In this document: positions 4,867-6,322 of the stretch, one piece after another
Numbering within the stretch: the first letter of the stretch is position 1
How the letters are laid out: every line of letters begins with the position of its first letter
Source: DATDRM01 sp035291705
GTDB taxonomy: Bacteria > Chloroflexota > Anaerolineae > Anaerolineales > UBA4823
Direction: 5' to 3'
DNA length: 6,322 nucleotides
Assembly (NCBI GenBank): GCA_035291705.1
Contig: DATDRM010000009.1
Location: 1 to 6,322 of the forward strand
Position numbers and translations under genes: made by a program
Notes under the pieces: model-generated
The model's input: the letters and a program-made list of their open reading frames with translations, nothing else
Databases searched by the model: none
What the model was told of the DNA's origin: nothing

Positions 4867-5943
4867 TTATTGATTCAAAGACACCTCGATCAGGCTCCTG
4901 ATCTCGGCCCCATCCGGGATCGTGTGACCCTGGCTGTCGACCGTCACCATGTCCTGGCTAACCTGTTGCACATTAATATTCCCACCGACAGCTGCGATCA
5001 TACAGTTAAGGTCCAAGAGCTGGTTCGGGCTCAAGTTGGTGACGACGAGATCGGCAAACTGGCTGATCAGCTGCGGCATAACCGGCAAATTTTCGGGCCG
5101 CAGGATCTCGGCGCGCAGGGCGGAGATGACCTGGTTCTGGCGCTCGAAGCGGCCCCACTCATCAGGTTGGAGCTGGTTATTGGGCTGCAAAATGCGTACA
5201 TAGTCGTTCGCACGCTGGCCGCTGAAGACCTGCGGACCAGATTCAAACAACCCTCTCCCTTCGGCGCGGCCATCCACCCGTGTGGGGACGGTGATCTCGA
5301 TCCCGCCCAGGGTATCCACCATGCTGGTGAACAATAACTGGCTCAATGTGATGTAATGGTCGGGCTGATAGCCGAAATTGTCCAACAGGGCCTGCGCCGT
5401 AGCCTGAGTTCCCTGCACCATTGCGGTACGCTCGCCCTGGCTGGCGGATGCATCCTTGGCGGTGCGATAGGAGTTGGTCAGCGTGGTGGCCGTGACACCC
5501 GCCAGGTTTGGCGTGTTCACCCACAGGTCGGGCGGCATGGAGAGGATGGTGACGGCATCGTTATCGAAGTCCACCTTCACCAGGCGAATGGCGTCGGCGC
5601 CACGCTCTGGATTTTTCTCCAGCGAGCTCTCGCCGAGCAGCAGAAGAGCCATCTTCCCCGACCCGCCGCAGTCCACTGCGGCCGCCACATCGGTGGGAAT
5701 TGGGATGGGTGTCTCCGTGGGCGCTATAAGGGGCGTCAGCGTGGGGGGTGGGACTTCGGTGGACGGGGGTGGGACGATAGGCTCCGGGGTTACAACCACG
5801 GTGACCAGCTGCGTCACGACGGCCGGTGCGAGCTGCAGGCCCGGACCCAGCGAGCGGTTGTAGAGGTAGTACCCCCCGGCCAGGCAGGCCAGCACGATGA
5901 CGGCGGCCAAAAATCCGACGACGATCCAGGCAATTCTGTTCAT
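4867..5943 (-). CDS. LytR-CpsA-Psr (LCP) family protein, first tandem copy (358 aa)
   Basis: The layout matches its downstream paralog: membrane helix at about 5-28, Pro/Thr/Val-rich linker at about 40-88, LCP domain from about 97, with LLLLGES (100-106), GADAIR (115-120), TLGGIEI (211-217), DYVR (247-250) and DEWGRFERQ (261-269). The same departures from the usual LCP active site occur, with L252 in place of the second Arg. C92 and C314 match the paralog's pair. An extra C20 in the helix follows V-L-A, so a lipoprotein signal is a weak alternative to a plain anchor. The ATG at 5943 is preceded by GGAGGG (5949-5954) at a good distance. It is the promoter-proximal gene of the operon. Probable role: attachment or handling of envelope glycopolymers outside the membrane; substrate unknown. 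Confidence 0.87.
   Translation of the reverse strand: MNRIAWIVVGFLAAVIVLACLAGGYYLYNRSLGPGLQLAPAVVTQLVTVVVTPEPIVPPPSTEVPPPTLTPLIAPTETPIPIPTDVAAAVDCGGSGKMALLLLGESSLEKNPERGADAIRLVKVDFDNDAVTILSMPPDLWVNTPNLAGVTATTLTNSYRTAKDASASQGERTAMVQGTQATAQALLDNFGYQPDHYITLSQLLFTSMVDTLGGIEITVPTRVDGRAEGRGLFESGPQVFSGQRANDYVRILQPNNQLQPDEWGRFERQNQVISALRAEILRPENLPVMPQLISQFADLVVTNLSPNQLLDLNCMIAAVGGNINVQQVSQDMVTVDSQGHTIPDGAEIRSLIEVSLNQ
4871..4954 (-). repeat. 84-bp near-repeat at the 3' end of the first LCP gene
   Basis: This is the partner of 3779-3862, 1092 bp away in the same orientation. Homologous exchange between the two would leave a single hybrid LCP gene, so comparing related strains here could show copy loss. 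Confidence 0.7.
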
Positions 5944-5958
5944 GGTATCCCTCCATTC

Positions 5959-5993
5959 GATCAGTGATCAGTGATCCGTATTCAGTTTTCAGT
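5959..5993. repeat. Five tandem degenerate heptamers (GATCAGT type)
   Basis: On the plus strand the units are GATCAGT, GATCAGT, GATCCGT, ATTCAGT and TTTCAGT, with no gaps. The array lies between the ribosome-binding site and the predicted transcription start of the LCP operon, so it would make up most of the 5' leader. Degenerate heptamer arrays between genes are known, for example the STRR elements of filamentous cyanobacteria. Any regulatory role here is speculation. Confidence 0.75.
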
Positions 5994-6000
5994 TATTATT

Positions 6001-6028
6001 AGTATACAGGATGTGTGGGAAAAGGCAA
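6001..6028 (-). promoter_or_regulatory. Predicted promoter of the LCP-LCP-protease operon
   Basis: On the minus strand a -35 box TTGCCT (6028-6023, four of six consensus bases) and a -10 box TATACT (6006-6001, five of six) are separated by 16 bp. Transcription would begin near 5994, about 50 nt before the first LCP start codon. No competing promoter of similar quality was seen inside the operon. Confidence 0.6.
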
Positions 6029-6044
6029 TAAGCAATTAAGCAAT
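6029..6044 (-). promoter_or_regulatory. Two perfect 8-bp direct repeats touching the -35 box
   Basis: TAAGCAAT occurs twice in a row on the plus strand (6029-6036 and 6037-6044), reading ATTGCTTA twice on the minus strand immediately upstream of the predicted -35 box. The position suits an activator site or an UP-like element. A chance AT-rich microsatellite is also possible. Confidence 0.35.
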
Positions 6045-6116
6045 GGCAGGGGCGAGGGCAGGCAGGATAATCAACGTTCAGTTTATAACAATCGGATAAA
6101 TTCCACCAGACATATT

Positions 6117-6151
6117 ATTTATCGAGCTTGATAAATGTGAAATGATCAAGC
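6117..6151 (-). terminator. Overlapping hairpins at the end of the right-hand gene (weak terminator candidate)
   Basis: On the minus strand GCTTGAT (6151-6145) pairs with ATCAAGC (6132-6126) around a 12-nt loop and includes the stop codon. A second 7-bp hairpin (6117-6123 with 6130-6136) overlaps it, so the two exclude each other. No run of U follows either stem, so termination is only possible, not shown. Read-through into the LCP operon cannot be excluded. Confidence 0.3.
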
Positions 6152-6322
6152 CTTTATAGCTTGAACTCCAATTCCGTAACCATATTTAGCTAAAATCAAA
6201 CGAAGTCTGGGTTCTAAAGACCGGGTTATTCTGATAACCACTTTTTGAATTGATTTTGGTGTGATCAGATTAAATGTAAATCCAGGAAGATAGCATATTC
6301 CAATCCACCTTTGGATTTCAAA
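6146..6322 (-). CDS. C-terminal fragment of an AT-rich gene, possibly a SAM-dependent methyltransferase (58 aa visible)
   Basis: The minus strand is open from the window edge to a TGA at 6148-6146. It begins FEIQRWIGICYLPGF and ends LAKYGYGIGVQAIKA. The shape, with an FEI strand, a W-x-G-x-x-YLP turn, a basic helix and a final hydrophobic strand, resembles the last part of class I SAM-dependent methyltransferases, but no catalytic or SAM-binding motif is in view. The coding sequence is clearly richer in A and T than the LCP and protease genes, which may indicate separate ancestry. It reads in the same direction as the LCP operon and lies about 118 nt upstream of its predicted -35 box. Methyltransferase and glycosyltransferase genes are common in AT-rich polysaccharide clusters, so the context is compatible with the LCP genes. 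Reality as a coding end is fairly sure; function is not. Confidence 0.5.
   Translation of the reverse strand, partial: FEIQRWIGICYLPGFTFNLITPKSIQKVVIRITRSLEPRLRLILAKYGYGIGVQAIKA

Noticed and set aside
5884..5943. Lipoprotein signal in the first LCP protein (V-L-A-C20)
   Set aside because: The Leu at -2 and the single basic residue fit a lipobox poorly, and the paralog lacks the cysteine. A plain membrane anchor is more likely.
5356..5967. Plus-strand open frame (203 codons) opposite the first LCP gene
   Set aside because: It overlaps the LCP gene, its ribosome-binding site and part of the heptamer array. The Gly/Arg-rich product shows no domain, so it is a shadow frame.
5959..5993. Possible CRISPR array
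   Set aside because: The units are 7 bp long with no spacers, and there are no cas genes.

Overview
The window looks like a chromosomal segment of a Chloroflexota bacterium, probably of the Anaerolineae type. This is inferred from moderate-to-high GC, long Pro/Thr-rich extracellular linkers of the TPTPTAT kind, and a LysM domain bracketed by two cysteines with an ANCL motif. No marker gene is present to prove the taxonomy. There are no rRNA or tRNA genes and no CRISPR array.

Left end (1-139): one end of an insertion sequence whose body lies outside the window. The first codons of a probable transposase read leftwards, and two near-identical 22-bp repeats form the tip. Next comes a compact transcription unit (157-520): a strong sigma70-type promoter, a dyad over the predicted start site, a small two-helix membrane protein of unknown function, and a perfect 13-bp terminator hairpin.

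Plus-strand pair (646-2120): a YdjM/DUF457-type membrane metal-dependent hydrolase and a metallo-beta-lactamase-fold hydrolase of the AHL-lactonase-like group. They are joined by a TAATG stop-start overlap. They end at a hairpin (2272-2312) that also terminates the convergent minus-strand operon.

Minus-strand operon (5943 down to 2315): promoter, two tandem paralogous LytR-CpsA-Psr (LCP) proteins, and a CPBP-family membrane protease fused to an extracellular Pro/Thr linker, a LysM domain and a Pro/Thr tail. Gene spacing is 3 nt and then a 4-nt overlap, so the three are almost certainly co-expressed. LCP proteins usually attach glycopolymers to peptidoglycan and LysM binds peptidoglycan, so a cell-envelope assembly role is the simplest reading. 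The fused protease and the altered LCP active-site motifs make this the most interesting part of the window. The predicted 5' leader consists largely of five degenerate heptamers.

Right end (6146-6322): the 3' end of an AT-rich minus-strand gene, possibly a SAM-dependent methyltransferase. Its composition differs sharply from the operon and may mark the edge of a polysaccharide or transferred region.
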